Shown here in pieces: positions 26,167 through 35,473 of a stretch of 58,975 nt of DNA. This stretch comes from an uncultured Clostridium sp. Its GTDB lineage: Bacteria > Bacillota > Clostridia > TANB77 > CAG-508. A program made the translations under genes and the position numbers. Location of the stretch: assembly GCA_948441945.1 (NCBI GenBank), contig CAOJQV010000005.1, positions 1 through 58,975 on the forward strand. The letters are read 5' to 3'. The notes under the pieces are model-generated. The model did not search any database, was not told where the DNA came from, and saw only the letters and a list, made by a program, of their open reading frames with translations. Every line of letters begins with the position of its first letter. The first letter of the stretch is position 1.

Positions 26167-27180
26167 TTATTTTACACTTTCTTCTGCATACCTATTATTT
26201 ACTATTACATCATAAGGTGCTTTTTTAGTTAGCTCACCTGCTGAAGTCATAACTTCTTGTAGTTTATTAAAACTTTCTTCTTTCATTACAGGTGTTTCAT
26301 TCCAAGCATCAATATCTTTATAACTTTGAATTGCTGTAGCAAGTAATTCTAAATCTGTATCTGGGAAAAAACCTTGTATTACTTCTGCTATTTCTTTTGC
26401 AGTATGTTCTTTTACCCATTTTTGACCCTTATAAATTGCATTTGTGAAATTTTGTATAGTTGTTTTGTTTTCTTCTATATAACTTTTTTTAGCAAAATAT
26501 GCTGTATATGGAATTTCTCCTGCTTCTTTTCCAACAGATGCTACTATATATCCTTTTCCTATATTTTGCACATTAGACGCTGTAGGTTCGAAAAGTGTTA
26601 CAAATTGTGCATCTCCTGATGTAAATGCAGTTGCCATTAAATCAAATTTTATACTATCATCTAATACTAAATCTGTTTGAGGATTTAATCCTTTTTGTTT
26701 TATTACATATTCAAGGGTCATATAAGGAACTCCACCTTTTCTTCCGGGTATTACTGTTGTTCCTTTTAACTGACTCCAATCAAAGTTATCTATTTTTTCT
26801 TTTGATACTAAAAATGAACCATCTCTTTTAGTTAGTTGTGCAAATACTTCTGTATAGTCTTCTTTTCCTTCATTATACACATATATTGAAGCTTCAGGTC
26901 CTGCAAATCCAATTTGACTTTCTCCTGATAATACTGATGTCATAACTGCATCTGCTCCTTGACCTGTTGTTAATTCTATTTCAATTCCAGATTCTTTGAA
27001 GTAACCATTATTAATTGCTACATATTGTGGTGCATAAAATACAGAACGAGTTACTTCATTCATTTTAATCAAAGTACTTTCATTATTTGTATTAGTTTTA
27101 TTGTTATTTATAGTTATAATTCCAAAAGTTACAACAACAATAATTAAAATTACAATTCCTACTATTATATTTCTTTTCAC
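26167..27180 (-). CDS. NitT/TauT-type ABC transporter substrate-binding protein
   Basis: This is an extracellular binding protein of 337 residues, of the NMT1/SsuA fold: VFYAPQYVAINNGYFKE at the start of the fold, then GQGADAVMTSVLSGE and GFAGPEASIY. The N-terminus is a hydrophobic segment (residues 4-24) without a lipobox cysteine, so it may be membrane-anchored or cleaved. Ligands in the family include taurine, sulfonates, pyrimidine thiamine precursors and riboflavin; nothing here fixes which. It is the third gene of a transporter operon and ends at a terminator. Confidence 0.87.
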   Translation of the reverse strand: MKRNIIVGIVILIIVVVTFGIITINNNKTNTNNESTLIKMNEVTRSVFYAPQYVAINNGYFKESGIEIELTTGQGADAVMTSVLSGESQIGFAGPEASIYVYNEGKEDYTEVFAQLTKRDGSFLVSKEKIDNFDWSQLKGTTVIPGRKGGVPYMTLEYVIKQKGLNPQTDLVLDDSIKFDLMATAFTSGDAQFVTLFEPTASNVQNIGKGYIVASVGKEAGEIPYTAYFAKKSYIEENKTTIQNFTNAIYKGQKWVKEHTAKEIAEVIQGFFPDTDLELLATAIQSYKDIDAWNETPVMKEESFNKLQEVMTSAGELTKKAPYDVIVNNRYAEESVK

Positions 27181-27195
27181 AATATTCCTCCTTTT

Positions 27196-27990
27196 TTATT
27201 TTCGGATAAATTTTTCTAAAAGTAATACCCCTCCATACATTATACCTGCTAAAATTCCTAGAATTATTACACTTGTCATTACTAAGTCTAATTTAAATAC
27301 CTGACCTCCATATACAATTAAATATCCTAATCCTGCTTTTGATACTAAAAATTCTCCAGATATAACTCCAACTAGTGAAAGTCCAATATTTACTTTTAGC
27401 GAATTTATAAATGTTCCTATGTTTGCTGGTATTATTATTTTTGTTAATAATTGAAACTTTGTACAATTAAAGGTTTTTGCCATTTTTATTATTTCTTTAT
27501 CTGTTTTTAAATATCCGTTTAACATTTCTAATATTGTTACAATTACAGAAATTAATATTGCCATTAAAATTATAGCTGATGTTCCTGCTCCTACAAATAT
27601 AATTATTATGGGTCCTAAAGCAACTTTAGGAAGACTATTTAATACTACTAAAAATGGTTCAGAAACTTTTGCTAAAAATTTAGACCACCATAAAATGATT
27701 GCTATTATTACTCCTAAAATAGTTCCAAATCCAAAACCTATCACCGTTTCGTAAGCTGTTACTTTTATATGTTTTATTAAATCATTTGATGTTAAATTTA
27801 TAAAAGTATTCCAAATTCTACTAGGTTGACTTGTTATAAAACTGTCTATGATTTTAGCATTTGCTAGAATTTCCCATATTCCTAAGAATCCAACTAAGAT
27901 TAGTATTTGTGTTGTAAGTATTAAAAATTTTTTTGTCTTTTCTTTTTTTATATATTTTTTTCTTTCTGCTGATATTTGTCTAATTTCCAT
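27196..27990 (-). CDS. NitT/TauT-type ABC transporter permease
   Basis: This is a membrane permease of 264 residues with about six helices. The BPD_transp_1 EAA loop is seen as EIIKMAKTFNCTKFQLLTKI followed by IIPA, which contacts the ATPase. PSRIWNTF and NSLPKVALGP are typical of the SsuC/TauC group. It overlaps the end of the ATPase gene by 11 bases and precedes the binding-protein gene by 15, so all three are cotranscribed. Confidence 0.9.
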   Translation of the reverse strand: MEIRQISAERKKYIKKEKTKKFLILTTQILILVGFLGIWEILANAKIIDSFITSQPSRIWNTFINLTSNDLIKHIKVTAYETVIGFGFGTILGVIIAIILWWSKFLAKVSEPFLVVLNSLPKVALGPIIIIFVGAGTSAIILMAILISVIVTILEMLNGYLKTDKEIIKMAKTFNCTKFQLLTKIIIPANIGTFINSLKVNIGLSLVGVISGEFLVSKAGLGYLIVYGGQVFKLDLVMTSVIILGILAGIMYGGVLLLEKFIRK

Positions 27991-28750
27991 TTACCCCTAA
28001 CTCCTTCCATAAAGTATCAAAATATTGGCTAAATTTAGGACTTTGTCTGCAATTTATTGGAGTTCTTTTTTCCATTTCAAAGTCTATTTTGTGTATATCT
28101 TTAATAGTTCCTGGCCTTTTACTTAGAACAAGTACTCTATCTGCAAGACTTATTGCTTCTGATATATCATGTGTTACAATAATTGCTGTTATTTTTTCTT
28201 TTCTTAAAATTGAATAAATATCTTCTGTTACCATTATTCTTGTTTGATAATCTAGTGCTGAAAATGCTTCATCCAATAATAATATTTTGGGTTTTACAGC
28301 TAATGTTCTAATTAGTGCAACTCTTTGCCTCATTCCTCCTGATAATTCTGATGGATATTTGTTTATAAAATCATATAAGTTGTATTTTTTTAAGAGTTCT
28401 TTTACATATTCTATATTTTCTTTTGTTTTAATTCCTTTAACTTCCAATCCGAATAATGTATTACTTAATATATTTCTCCATTCTAGCAAACAATCTCTTT
28501 GTAGCATATAGCCTATTTTAGATGATATTCCTTCATTTTTTTCTCCTTGTATGTAGATTTCTCCTTCTGTCTTTTCTTCTAATCCTGCTATTATTGATAG
28601 CAGTGTTGATTTTCCACATCCACTAGGTCCTATGATGCTAACAAATTCTCCTTCTTTTACACGAAAGTTTACATTTTTTAATGCCTGTACTTCTCCTTCT
28701 TTATTTTGATATTTTTTTCCTACATTTTTAACTTCTAATATTTCTTTCAT
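27980..28750 (-). CDS. NitT/TauT-type ABC transporter ATPase
   Basis: This cytosolic ATPase of about 256 residues powers import. Walker A is GPSGCGKSTL, Q-loop MLQRDCLLEW, signature LSGGMRQRVAL, Walker B ILLLDEAFSALD and the switch His in VTHDISEA. The start at 28750 has AGGAGG seven bases upstream; 31 residues before it in the open frame are not conserved. It is the first gene of the operon. The C-terminal part lacks a regulatory domain. Confidence 0.93.
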   Translation of the reverse strand: MKEILEVKNVGKKYQNKEGEVQALKNVNFRVKEGEFVSIIGPSGCGKSTLLSIIAGLEEKTEGEIYIQGEKNEGISSKIGYMLQRDCLLEWRNILSNTLFGLEVKGIKTKENIEYVKELLKKYNLYDFINKYPSELSGGMRQRVALIRTLAVKPKILLLDEAFSALDYQTRIMVTEDIYSILRKEKITAIIVTHDISEAISLADRVLVLSKRPGTIKDIHKIDFEMEKRTPINCRQSPKFSQYFDTLWKELGVNGN

Positions 28751-28829
28751 AAATTGCCTCCTTTTATTTATCCTAATATATTTTATGTAGAATTGTTTTT
28801 TTATGTTACTTACGGGTTTGGTAAAATCT

Positions 28830-28873
28830 AAAAGTGAACTCAAATTTGTTTATTCAAATTAAAGTTCACTTTT
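28830..28873 (-). terminator. Hairpin after the XRE regulator gene
   Basis: AAAAGTGAAC and GTTCACTTTT pair, with an inner ATTTG/CAAAT stem. It lies just past the stop of the XRE gene at 28875 and before the ABC operon. Confidence 0.75.
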
Positions 28874-28874
28874 C

Positions 28875-29216
28875 TTATATTTCTTTTCCTATATTGGTTT
28901 TACTAACTAACTCAGAAATTTGTAAAATTAGTTTTTGTTGTTGTGGATTGCATTTTCTTAGTATTTCATTAAAATCTCCTTTTAAATAGTCTTTTGATTT
29001 TGTATTACTTCCTATTAATAAATATCCTGGCGAAACGTTTAATATCTCAGCTATTTGTGTTAATCTTTTTAAATTTACATGTGCTGTTCCTCTTTCTATT
29101 CTACTCATAAATGCAACTGAAATATCAATTTCATCTGCTAGTTTTTCTTGTGTCATATTATTTTTTAACCTTAAATTTCTAATTCTTCTTCCTATAATAG
29201 TATAATCTGGTGACAT
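28875..29216 (-). CDS. XRE family transcriptional regulator
   Basis: This 113-residue protein has an N-terminal helix-turn-helix of the Cro/CI type (about 8-65: IRNLRLKNNMTQEKLADEI, then VAFMSRIERG and LTQIAEILNVSP) and a short C-terminal tail without a known sensor. A GGGAGG site precedes the start. It lies upstream of the ABC operon but is separated from it by a hairpin, so regulation of that operon is possible but unproven. Confidence 0.85.
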   Translation of the reverse strand: MSPDYTIIGRRIRNLRLKNNMTQEKLADEIDISVAFMSRIERGTAHVNLKRLTQIAEILNVSPGYLLIGSNTKSKDYLKGDFNEILRKCNPQQQKLILQISELVSKTNIGKEI

Positions 29217-29279
29217 TTTCCTCCCTCTCTTTCCTATTTTGTAAATATATCACTTATAAGGTTATTAGTCAATATTTTT

Positions 29280-29942
29280 TTAATTTATTTGTAAATATTT
29301 ATTTTTTATTTCGATAAATTCTTCTGATATTTTTGAATTTATCTGTTCTAAATTTTTTAGTTTCAACTCATTTACTTGAATCATATTATAAAAAAATTTA
29401 ATTTCATTTTCTTTCCATGTTGTATAATTTATACTTCTACTGTACAGATTATTAAAATCCTTCCATTTTTCTTTTCCTGTATAAATAACTATTGGAATAA
29501 CAATTGGATTTCGCTTATTTTCTTTCTTTTCTTCTTCATTCCATCTTTTTATAATATTAAATGTGTGTTCAAACATTTTATATGATATATTAGTATCTAT
29601 TTCATTAATTTCCTTTACTAGTATAAAAATTTGCTTTTCTTCTATTTTTGCAATTAAAGTGCTTTCTTTTTCTTTATCTAATATTGTTTTAGTATAGTTA
29701 TAATACTTTATAAGTGGGGAATTTCCTAATTGACTTAAATCTAATTTAAGGAATTCGTTTAAGAATTTTTTTAATTCATATTTTTCTTTTAAAATTTTAA
29801 TGACATTATTATCATTTTCTGTTTTTTTGATTTTTCCATTTTTTAATTCATATTTTGCTACTTTTTCTTCTACTTTTTTTATTTCATCTATTTTTCCGTT
29901 TTCCATACAGTCTGAATAGTCATTGTATGAAAAATAGATCAT
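29280..29942 (-). CDS. Rpn/YhgA-like PD-(D/E)XK family protein, divergent
   Basis: A protein of 220 residues when started at 29942, where an AGGAGGAG site lies upstream; the longer frame to 30086 has no ribosome site. The segment NPIVIPIVIYTGKEKWKDF is the recognisable IPIVLYNG-x-xxW motif of the Rpn (recombination-promoting nuclease, transposase_31) family. The preceding EEKQIFILVKEINEIDTN region corresponds to the nuclease core, but the usual E-x-Q/K pair is altered (VKEIN), so activity is doubtful. It may be a degraded or repurposed member. Confidence 0.5.
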   Translation of the reverse strand: MIYFSYNDYSDCMENGKIDEIKKVEEKVAKYELKNGKIKKTENDNNVIKILKEKYELKKFLNEFLKLDLSQLGNSPLIKYYNYTKTILDKEKESTLIAKIEEKQIFILVKEINEIDTNISYKMFEHTFNIIKRWNEEEKKENKRNPIVIPIVIYTGKEKWKDFNNLYSRSINYTTWKENEIKFFYNMIQVNELKLKNLEQINSKISEEFIEIKNKYLQIN

Positions 29943-30072
29943 ACACTCCTCCTTTCTATATTTTTCTTTAAGTGTTTTTCTGGAAGTTATTACGATATAA
30001 TTTTGATTCTGAAAAAATAATTTATAATAAATTTGAAAAAATATTGTTGATATGTTTATATTAACATAAAAT

Positions 30073-30106
30073 GGTAAGAATTGCAATGAAACTGCATATT
30101 CTTACC
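30073..30106 (-). terminator. Probable terminator of the mfd-trmL operon
   Basis: GGTAAGAAT and ATTCTTACC plus inner TGCA pairs form a hairpin, about 60 bases after the trmL stop. The T tract is weak (ATTTTATG). The 220 bases from 29943 to 30165 hold nothing else recognised. Confidence 0.55.
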
Positions 30107-30165
30107 AATGTTATAATCTTTTTATGTAGAAATTAATTATTTTTTGTTGAATTTTGTAATTTTAA

Positions 30166-30675
30166 TTAAATTTTTTCATCAAAATAGTTACTGGTATTTT
30201 GTAAATCTTCAAAATTATGTTGTCTTAATATTTCATAAGTGATTATAGCAACTGAATTTGATAAGTTTAGTGACCTTAATGTTGGTAACATAGGTATCCT
30301 TATTGTTTTTGTGTTTAAGTATTTTTCTAAGAGACTTTCTGGTAGTCCTTTTGTTTCTTTCCCATATAGTACAAATATGTCATCCATTTTTGAATAATCT
30401 ATGTCTGTATATTTGGTCTTCCCCTTTGTGGTCGCAAAAAACATATCTTTTTCTTCTGGTTTATACTTATTTAAAAATTCTTCTAATGAGTTGTGTTCTT
30501 CAATTTCTATCTTATCCCAATAGTCTAATCCAGCTCTCTTTACTGATTTTTCATCTATCTTAAAGCCTAATGGATGTACTAAATGTAGTTTAGCCCCTGT
30601 TATTGCACAGGTTCTTGCTATGTTTCCTGTGTTTTGTGGTATTTCTGGTTCTACCATTACTATATTTAATTTCAT
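30166..30675 (-). CDS. trmL: tRNA (cytidine/uridine 34-2'-O)-methyltransferase
   Basis: This 169-residue SPOUT enzyme methylates the ribose at the wobble base of leucine tRNAs. Motifs are EPEIPQNTGNIARTC at the start, VLYGKETKGLPE in the middle and IPMLPTLRSLNLSNSVAI at the C-terminal trefoil knot. The size is that of a minimal SPOUT dimer without extra RNA-binding domain. Its start overlaps the stop of the upstream SpoU gene by four bases, so the two are translationally coupled. Confidence 0.95.
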   Translation of the reverse strand: MKLNIVMVEPEIPQNTGNIARTCAITGAKLHLVHPLGFKIDEKSVKRAGLDYWDKIEIEEHNSLEEFLNKYKPEEKDMFFATTKGKTKYTDIDYSKMDDIFVLYGKETKGLPESLLEKYLNTKTIRIPMLPTLRSLNLSNSVAIITYEILRQHNFEDLQNTSNYFDEKI

Positions 30676-31469
30676 TTTTGTTCCTCCATTTTTTGTCTAA
30701 CATATTCATACAAAACAACTCCTGTTGCAACTGATGCATTTAAACTTTCTGTTTTACCTAGCATTGGTATTTTTATTTTTTTATCAGCCATTTTTTGTAT
30801 TTTTTGCTCTACTCCATTTGCTTCATTACCAATTACAATTACTTTTTTACTATATTTAATATCATATATAGAGTTTTTAGTTTGCAAAGATGTTACTACT
30901 ATTTTAAAGTTTTGTTTTTGTATTTCTTTTAATGTGGCTTCTAAATCTTCACTTTCTATAATATTTACTCTGAAGATTGCTCCCATTGTAGAACGTATAA
31001 CTTTTGGATTATAACAGTCGGCAGTTCCTTTTGATACTATTATTTGATTTAGTCCTATACTATCTACTGTTCTTAAAATAGTTCCTAAATTTCCAGGGTC
31101 TTGTATATCATCTAAGGCAACTATAATATCTTGTGAATAATCTATTTTCATTTCTGTTGTATTTCTTCCAATTATAGCTAATATCCCTTGTGGTGTGTTT
31201 ACATCTGATATTGTCTTAAATATATTTTCTGTTACATACACACATTCATATTTTGCTATTTCATACATTAATTCTTTAGGAATTATATCTGTATTTAGAC
31301 AATTATCACATATAAAGATTTGCTTTAATTCTACCTTTTCTTCTATTGCTTCTCTAATTAACTTAATTCCTTCAATAACATATTCTTGGGCTATGTCTCT
31401 ATATTTTTTGTCTTTTAACTTTTTTATGTGTTTTATAAATTCATTATCTTTACTTGAAATAGTTTGCAT
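30672..31469 (-). CDS. SpoU family 23S rRNA ribose methyltransferase
   Basis: A 265-residue RNA 2'-O-methyltransferase (TsnR/RlmB group) with an N-terminal substrate-binding domain (DNEFIKHIKKLKDKKYR and YVIEGIKLI) and a SPOUT domain: LDDIQDPGNLGTILRT, MGAIFRV, VIGNEANGV and LNASVATGVVLYE. The exact rRNA site is not known. The ATG at 31469 has AAGGAG upstream. It lies between mfd and trmL on the same strand. Confidence 0.9.
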   Translation of the reverse strand: MQTISSKDNEFIKHIKKLKDKKYRDIAQEYVIEGIKLIREAIEEKVELKQIFICDNCLNTDIIPKELMYEIAKYECVYVTENIFKTISDVNTPQGILAIIGRNTTEMKIDYSQDIIVALDDIQDPGNLGTILRTVDSIGLNQIIVSKGTADCYNPKVIRSTMGAIFRVNIIESEDLEATLKEIQKQNFKIVVTSLQTKNSIYDIKYSKKVIVIGNEANGVEQKIQKMADKKIKIPMLGKTESLNASVATGVVLYEYVRQKMEEQK

Positions 31470-31489
31470 CAAATTTCTCCTTTTTTACA

Positions 31490-31520
31490 AGACATTTTAG
31501 GACTGAGCCAACTGTCTCAA
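31490..31520. repeat. Degenerate GAGACAGT-type repeat at the end of mfd
   Basis: AAGACATTTTAGGACTGAGC followed by CAACTGTCTCA is close to the unit at 49344 and 46706 (GAGACATTTTAAGACTGTCC then CAACTGTCTCA), with a few changes. It contains the mfd stop codon and its last codons. Confidence 0.6.
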
Positions 31521-34500
31521 AAATTCGGTAACATCATTTAAAATTTGCCTTTCATTTGTACTTCCAATTTGTAGTGTTATCATTGTTTTTATTCCTGGCG
31601 AAAATTTTAATTTATTACCATATATTTTTATCAGTTCTTGTACATTGATTTCTTTTTTACTTTGTTCATAAGTAAATACTACTGATGTTCCTTTACTTGC
31701 TATTTTACTAATAGAAAACGGTTTTGCTAAATATTTAATTCTTGCTATATCTAATAAATTTTCTAGTTCCACTGGCATATTTCCAAATCTGTCTATAATC
31801 TCGTCTATTACATTTAGTATATCTTTTTCATTTTTGCATAATGCTATATTTTGATAAACTTCTATTTTTTGTGATGAGTCTTCTATATATTCATCTGGTA
31901 TATAGCTTGTTACATTTAAGTCTATTTGTAGGTCTATTTCTTGTTCTATTTCTATTCCTTGCATTTCTTTTACTACTTCATCTAATAGATTGCAATATGT
32001 GTCATATCCAACTTGCTCTAGATGTCCAGATTGTATTTCTCCAAGTAAGCTTCCTGCTCCTCTAATTTCTAAGTCTCTCATTGCTATTTTAAATCCAGAG
32101 CCAAATTCTGTGAATTCCTTTATTGCTTTAAGTCTTTTGTCTGCTTCTTCTGATAGCATTTTATCTCTTCTATAAGTGATATATGCATAAGCTTGCCTGT
32201 CTGACCTTCCTACTCTTCCTCTAATTTGATATAGTGCTGCTAGTCCCATTCTATCTGCATTTTCTACAATAATAGTATTTGCATTTGGTATGTCAATTCC
32301 TGATTCTAGAATTGTTGTACATACTAACACATTTGTTTTCTTATTTATAAAATCTTCCATTATTTCTTCGATTTGGCTTCCTGTCATTTGTCCATGAGCA
32401 TAACTTACATTTGCTTCTGGTACAAGTCTTGATATTTCATCTGCTTTTTTTTGTATTGTTTCTACTCTATTAAATATATAAAATACTTGACCATCTCTTT
32501 CTAGTTCTTTGGTAATTGCTTCTTTTACTACTTCTTCATCATATTCCAATACGTAGGTTTGTACTGGCTTTCTGTTTTGAGGTGGTTCATAGATTACTGA
32601 CATATCTCTAATTCCTACAATTGATTGATGCATTGTTCTTGGAATTGGTGTTGCTGTCATTGTTAATACATCTATATTTGATTTATATTGTTTGATTTTT
32701 TCTTTTGCTTTTACTCCAAATCTATGTTCTTCATCTATAATTAATAAGCCTATATCTTTAAATTCTACATCTTTGCTTAGTAGTCTATGTGTTCCTATTA
32801 CAATATCTACTTCTCCAAGTTTTAATTTTTTTATTACTTCATCTTGATATTTTTTAGTTTTGAATCTATTTAGAATTTCTACTTTTATTGGAAAGTCTTT
32901 CATTCTGTTTTTAAATTCTTCATATTGTTGCTGAGCTAAAACTGTTGTTGGTACTAAGTAAGCTACTTGTTTTTGGTCCATAACTGCCTTGAATGCTGCT
33001 CTTATTGCTACTTCTGTTTTTCCATATCCAACATCACCACATAAAAGTCTATCCATTGGTCTTGTGTTTTCCATATCTTTTTTGACTTCTTCTATGCATC
33101 TTAATTGGTCATCTGTTTCTTGATATGGGAATCCTTCTTCAAATTGCTGTTGCCATGGGGTGTCTTTTGTAAATGCATATCCTTTTGACTTTTCTCTTTT
33201 AGCATATAGCTCAATTAATTCTTTTGCTACTGCTCTTAGATTGTTCTTTACTTTTTCTTTTGTTCTTACCCAGTCTTTGCTTCCTATTCTATTAATAGGC
33301 GGATTTATGCTGTCTCCTCCTATATATTTTCTAATAAAATCTAATTGATTTGTTGGAATATATAAGATGTCATCATTTTTGTATTTTATTTTAATGTAAT
33401 CTTTTGTAGTTCCATCTGCTGTTATTGTATTAACTCCTGTAAAAATACCAATTCCATAGTTTTTGTGTACTACATAATCTCCTACTTTTAGGTCTGCAAA
33501 TACTATTTTTTCTCCTTCTTTAAATGCTTGATTTGCATAAGTTCTTTTCTTTTTTGTTCCATCTATTATATCGTTTGCAGATACAACAACCTGATTTATT
33601 TCAAAGTTTTCATATCCTTCTGATAACTTTCCTATTCCTATTGTTATTATATTTTCTGATGATTTTACAATTATTGTTTTATCTAACTTTTCTTCAATTT
33701 TGCATAGTATTTCTTCTTTTTCTAATATTTCTTTTACTTTATTTGCTTTTTCTTTTGTTTCTACTATAATGTATATACTTTTTTTATCTTGTTTCCATTT
33801 TTTTATGTCTTCTAATAGATTTTCTATTTCGCTTTTATAATAGTTAATTTCTCTATATTCAAAGTGGTATCTTTCTGCTTGCTTTTTTGTTACTATATCT
33901 TGTTTTTCTAAATAGATTAGTTGTTTTTCATTTTCTAGTATTTCAAAATCTATATAATTTATACTTTTTAATGATTCTGGTACTATTTTTTCTTTTTCTA
34001 TTAAATTTTTGCTTAAGTTTTCGATGTCTAATATAATGTTGTTTTCTCTTTGCTCGATTTTATTTATTTCATCTAAAACTATGATATAGTCTTTTCCTAT
34101 ATAGTCTAATAATGTACTTTGTTCTTGATAAAATTCATTAAAATATTTATCTATTTTGCTTATGTAGTTTCCTGCTTTTATCTGTTCTATATCTTGTTCT
34201 ATTATTTCTTCTTGCTTTCCTTCTGCTACATTTTTTCTTATTTTGTTACATATATTTTCTATTGAATCTTCTAATATATATTCATCTGCTGGATATATTT
34301 TTACTTTTTCAAGTGCATTAATAGACCTTTGGCTACTTATACTAAAGTTCCTAATTGAGTCTATTTCATCTCCCCATAATTCTATTCTGACTCCTGTTTT
34401 TTCATCTATTGATATGTCTATAATGTCTCCTCTTACACTAAACTGACCTCTACCTTCTATTAAGTCATATCTTGTATATCCTAAATTTACTAATTTTCTT

Positions 34501-34958
34501 TTTACATCTTCTAAGTTGTTTATATCTCCTACTTTGAATTCTATTTCGTTTTTGAATAGGGTTTTTGGTGAAGGTATTTTTTGCATTATGCTTTCAACTG
34601 TTGTTACTACTATTAAATTCTTTTTATCTCTTATTTTATTTAATGCTATTATTCTTTCACTTGATAAGTCTTTGCTTTCTGTAATATAGTCATAAGTTAC
34701 AATTTCTTTTTTTGGGAAGTATATTACTTTTTCTTTTTCATAAGTTTGTAGGTTTTCTACTAGTTTTTTTGCTTGTATTTCGTTGTATGTTATAAATAAT
34801 ATTGGTTTTTTATTATATCCATTTATTCCTGATACAATTTGTGCCATCCCAACGCTAGTTAAGCCCGATATTGATATCGGACTTTTTGTTTTTTCTATTT
34901 GTTTGCTTAGGTCTATAAACTTTTCAGATTTTCCTAATTCTCCTATGATTGTGTTCAT
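31497..34958 (-). CDS. mfd: Transcription-repair coupling factor Mfd
   Basis: Mfd removes RNA polymerase stalled at DNA damage and recruits UvrA. The 1153-residue protein has the UvrB-homology module, the RNA polymerase-interacting domain ([15 protein letters not shown]), the translocase with Walker [12 protein letters not shown] and DEEHRFG box, and motif [13 protein letters not shown]; the C-terminal TRCF domain closes it. Length is normal. The last residues (FLRQLAQS) are encoded inside a degenerate copy of a palindromic repeat. A GGAG site precedes the start. The SpoU and trmL genes follow. Confidence 0.97.
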   Translation of the reverse strand: MNTIIGELGKSEKFIDLSKQIEKTKSPISISGLTSVGMAQIVSGINGYNKKPILFITYNEIQAKKLVENLQTYEKEKVIYFPKKEIVTYDYITESKDLSSERIIALNKIRDKKNLIVVTTVESIMQKIPSPKTLFKNEIEFKVGDINNLEDVKRKLVNLGYTRYDLIEGRGQFSVRGDIIDISIDEKTGVRIELWGDEIDSIRNFSISSQRSINALEKVKIYPADEYILEDSIENICNKIRKNVAEGKQEEIIEQDIEQIKAGNYISKIDKYFNEFYQEQSTLLDYIGKDYIIVLDEINKIEQRENNIILDIENLSKNLIEKEKIVPESLKSINYIDFEILENEKQLIYLEKQDIVTKKQAERYHFEYREINYYKSEIENLLEDIKKWKQDKKSIYIIVETKEKANKVKEILEKEEILCKIEEKLDKTIIVKSSENIITIGIGKLSEGYENFEINQVVVSANDIIDGTKKKRTYANQAFKEGEKIVFADLKVGDYVVHKNYGIGIFTGVNTITADGTTKDYIKIKYKNDDILYIPTNQLDFIRKYIGGDSINPPINRIGSKDWVRTKEKVKNNLRAVAKELIELYAKREKSKGYAFTKDTPWQQQFEEGFPYQETDDQLRCIEEVKKDMENTRPMDRLLCGDVGYGKTEVAIRAAFKAVMDQKQVAYLVPTTVLAQQQYEEFKNRMKDFPIKVEILNRFKTKKYQDEVIKKLKLGEVDIVIGTHRLLSKDVEFKDIGLLIIDEEHRFGVKAKEKIKQYKSNIDVLTMTATPIPRTMHQSIVGIRDMSVIYEPPQNRKPVQTYVLEYDEEVVKEAITKELERDGQVFYIFNRVETIQKKADEISRLVPEANVSYAHGQMTGSQIEEIMEDFINKKTNVLVCTTILESGIDIPNANTIIVENADRMGLAALYQIRGRVGRSDRQAYAYITYRRDKMLSEEADKRLKAIKEFTEFGSGFKIAMRDLEIRGAGSLLGEIQSGHLEQVGYDTYCNLLDEVVKEMQGIEIEQEIDLQIDLNVTSYIPDEYIEDSSQKIEVYQNIALCKNEKDILNVIDEIIDRFGNMPVELENLLDIARIKYLAKPFSISKIASKGTSVVFTYEQSKKEINVQELIKIYGNKLKFSPGIKTMITLQIGSTNERQILNDVTEFLRQLAQS

Positions 34959-35022
34959 TTGGTTACTCCTGTTTTTTGATGTTATTATTATACTATAAAA
35001 TTATTATAAATTCTAGTCTTTT

Positions 35023-35051
35023 TTGCATTTTCTTTATATTTATGTTATAAT
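35023..35051 (+). promoter_or_regulatory. Sigma-A promoter of the singleton at 35096
   Basis: TTGCAT (35023-35028) and TATAAT (35046-35051) are 17 bases apart, with a TG at 35043-35044 that extends the -10. Confidence 0.82.
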
Positions 35052-35095
35052 ATATATGTAAACTATATACTATTTATTTTTAGGAGGACCTTTTT

Positions 35096-35431
35096 ATGAC
35101 AAATTACTTTGACACTGACCTTGAAACTATCAACACAGAGGGCAACGTAGTAGAACCAATTGCACGACTTTCTAGCGACACTATACATACAGTTATAGAC
35201 TTGTTATTTCCATCTCTGGAGTATGCATCCAAACTGAAAAAACTCTACAACTACATACAGAGAAAGTTTGCTACAAACCACAGCTGTGCACTCTACAGCA
35301 TCTCGAAAGATTTCAGTAAATTGTGTGCCAATCTGGACTTAGCTCCAGGTAGTCGTGAAGTAATTATAACATCTGGGGGAAGTATATTTTACACTCCTAA
35401 CTTCACATCAGAGCCAATACCAGTTTATTAA
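35096..35431 (+). CDS. Unrecognised 111-residue protein, compositional outlier
   Basis: No family was recognised. The protein is soluble with mixed helices (LEYASKLKKLYNYIQRKFA) and a C-terminal half with beta character (REVIITSGGSIFYTP). Codons ending in C (AAC, GAC, CTC, CAC) are far more common than in neighbours. It sits alone between mfd and topB with an extended -10 promoter, an AGGAGG site and a strong terminator, the same single-gene design as the outlier at 25560. No sequence similarity between the two proteins was seen. This architecture suggests real, high expression. Confidence 0.72.
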   Translation: MTNYFDTDLETINTEGNVVEPIARLSSDTIHTVIDLLFPSLEYASKLKKLYNYIQRKFATNHSCALYSISKDFSKLCANLDLAPGSREVIITSGGSIFYTPNFTSEPIPVY

Positions 35432-35438
35432 GCAAATA

Positions 35439-35473
35439 GAGAGAAATCCATCTTTGGATTTCTCTCCATTTTT
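35439..35473. terminator. Terminator between the singleton and topB
   Basis: GAGAGAAATCCA and TGGATTTCTCTC form a perfect 12-base stem around a four-base loop, followed by CATTTTT. It lies between convergent genes and can serve both. Confidence 0.88.

Noticed and set aside
28751..28875. Riboswitch for the NitT/TauT-type transporter
   Set aside because: The leader is short and AT-rich, with only the hairpin ending the XRE gene; no thiamine, FMN or other known aptamer motif was seen.
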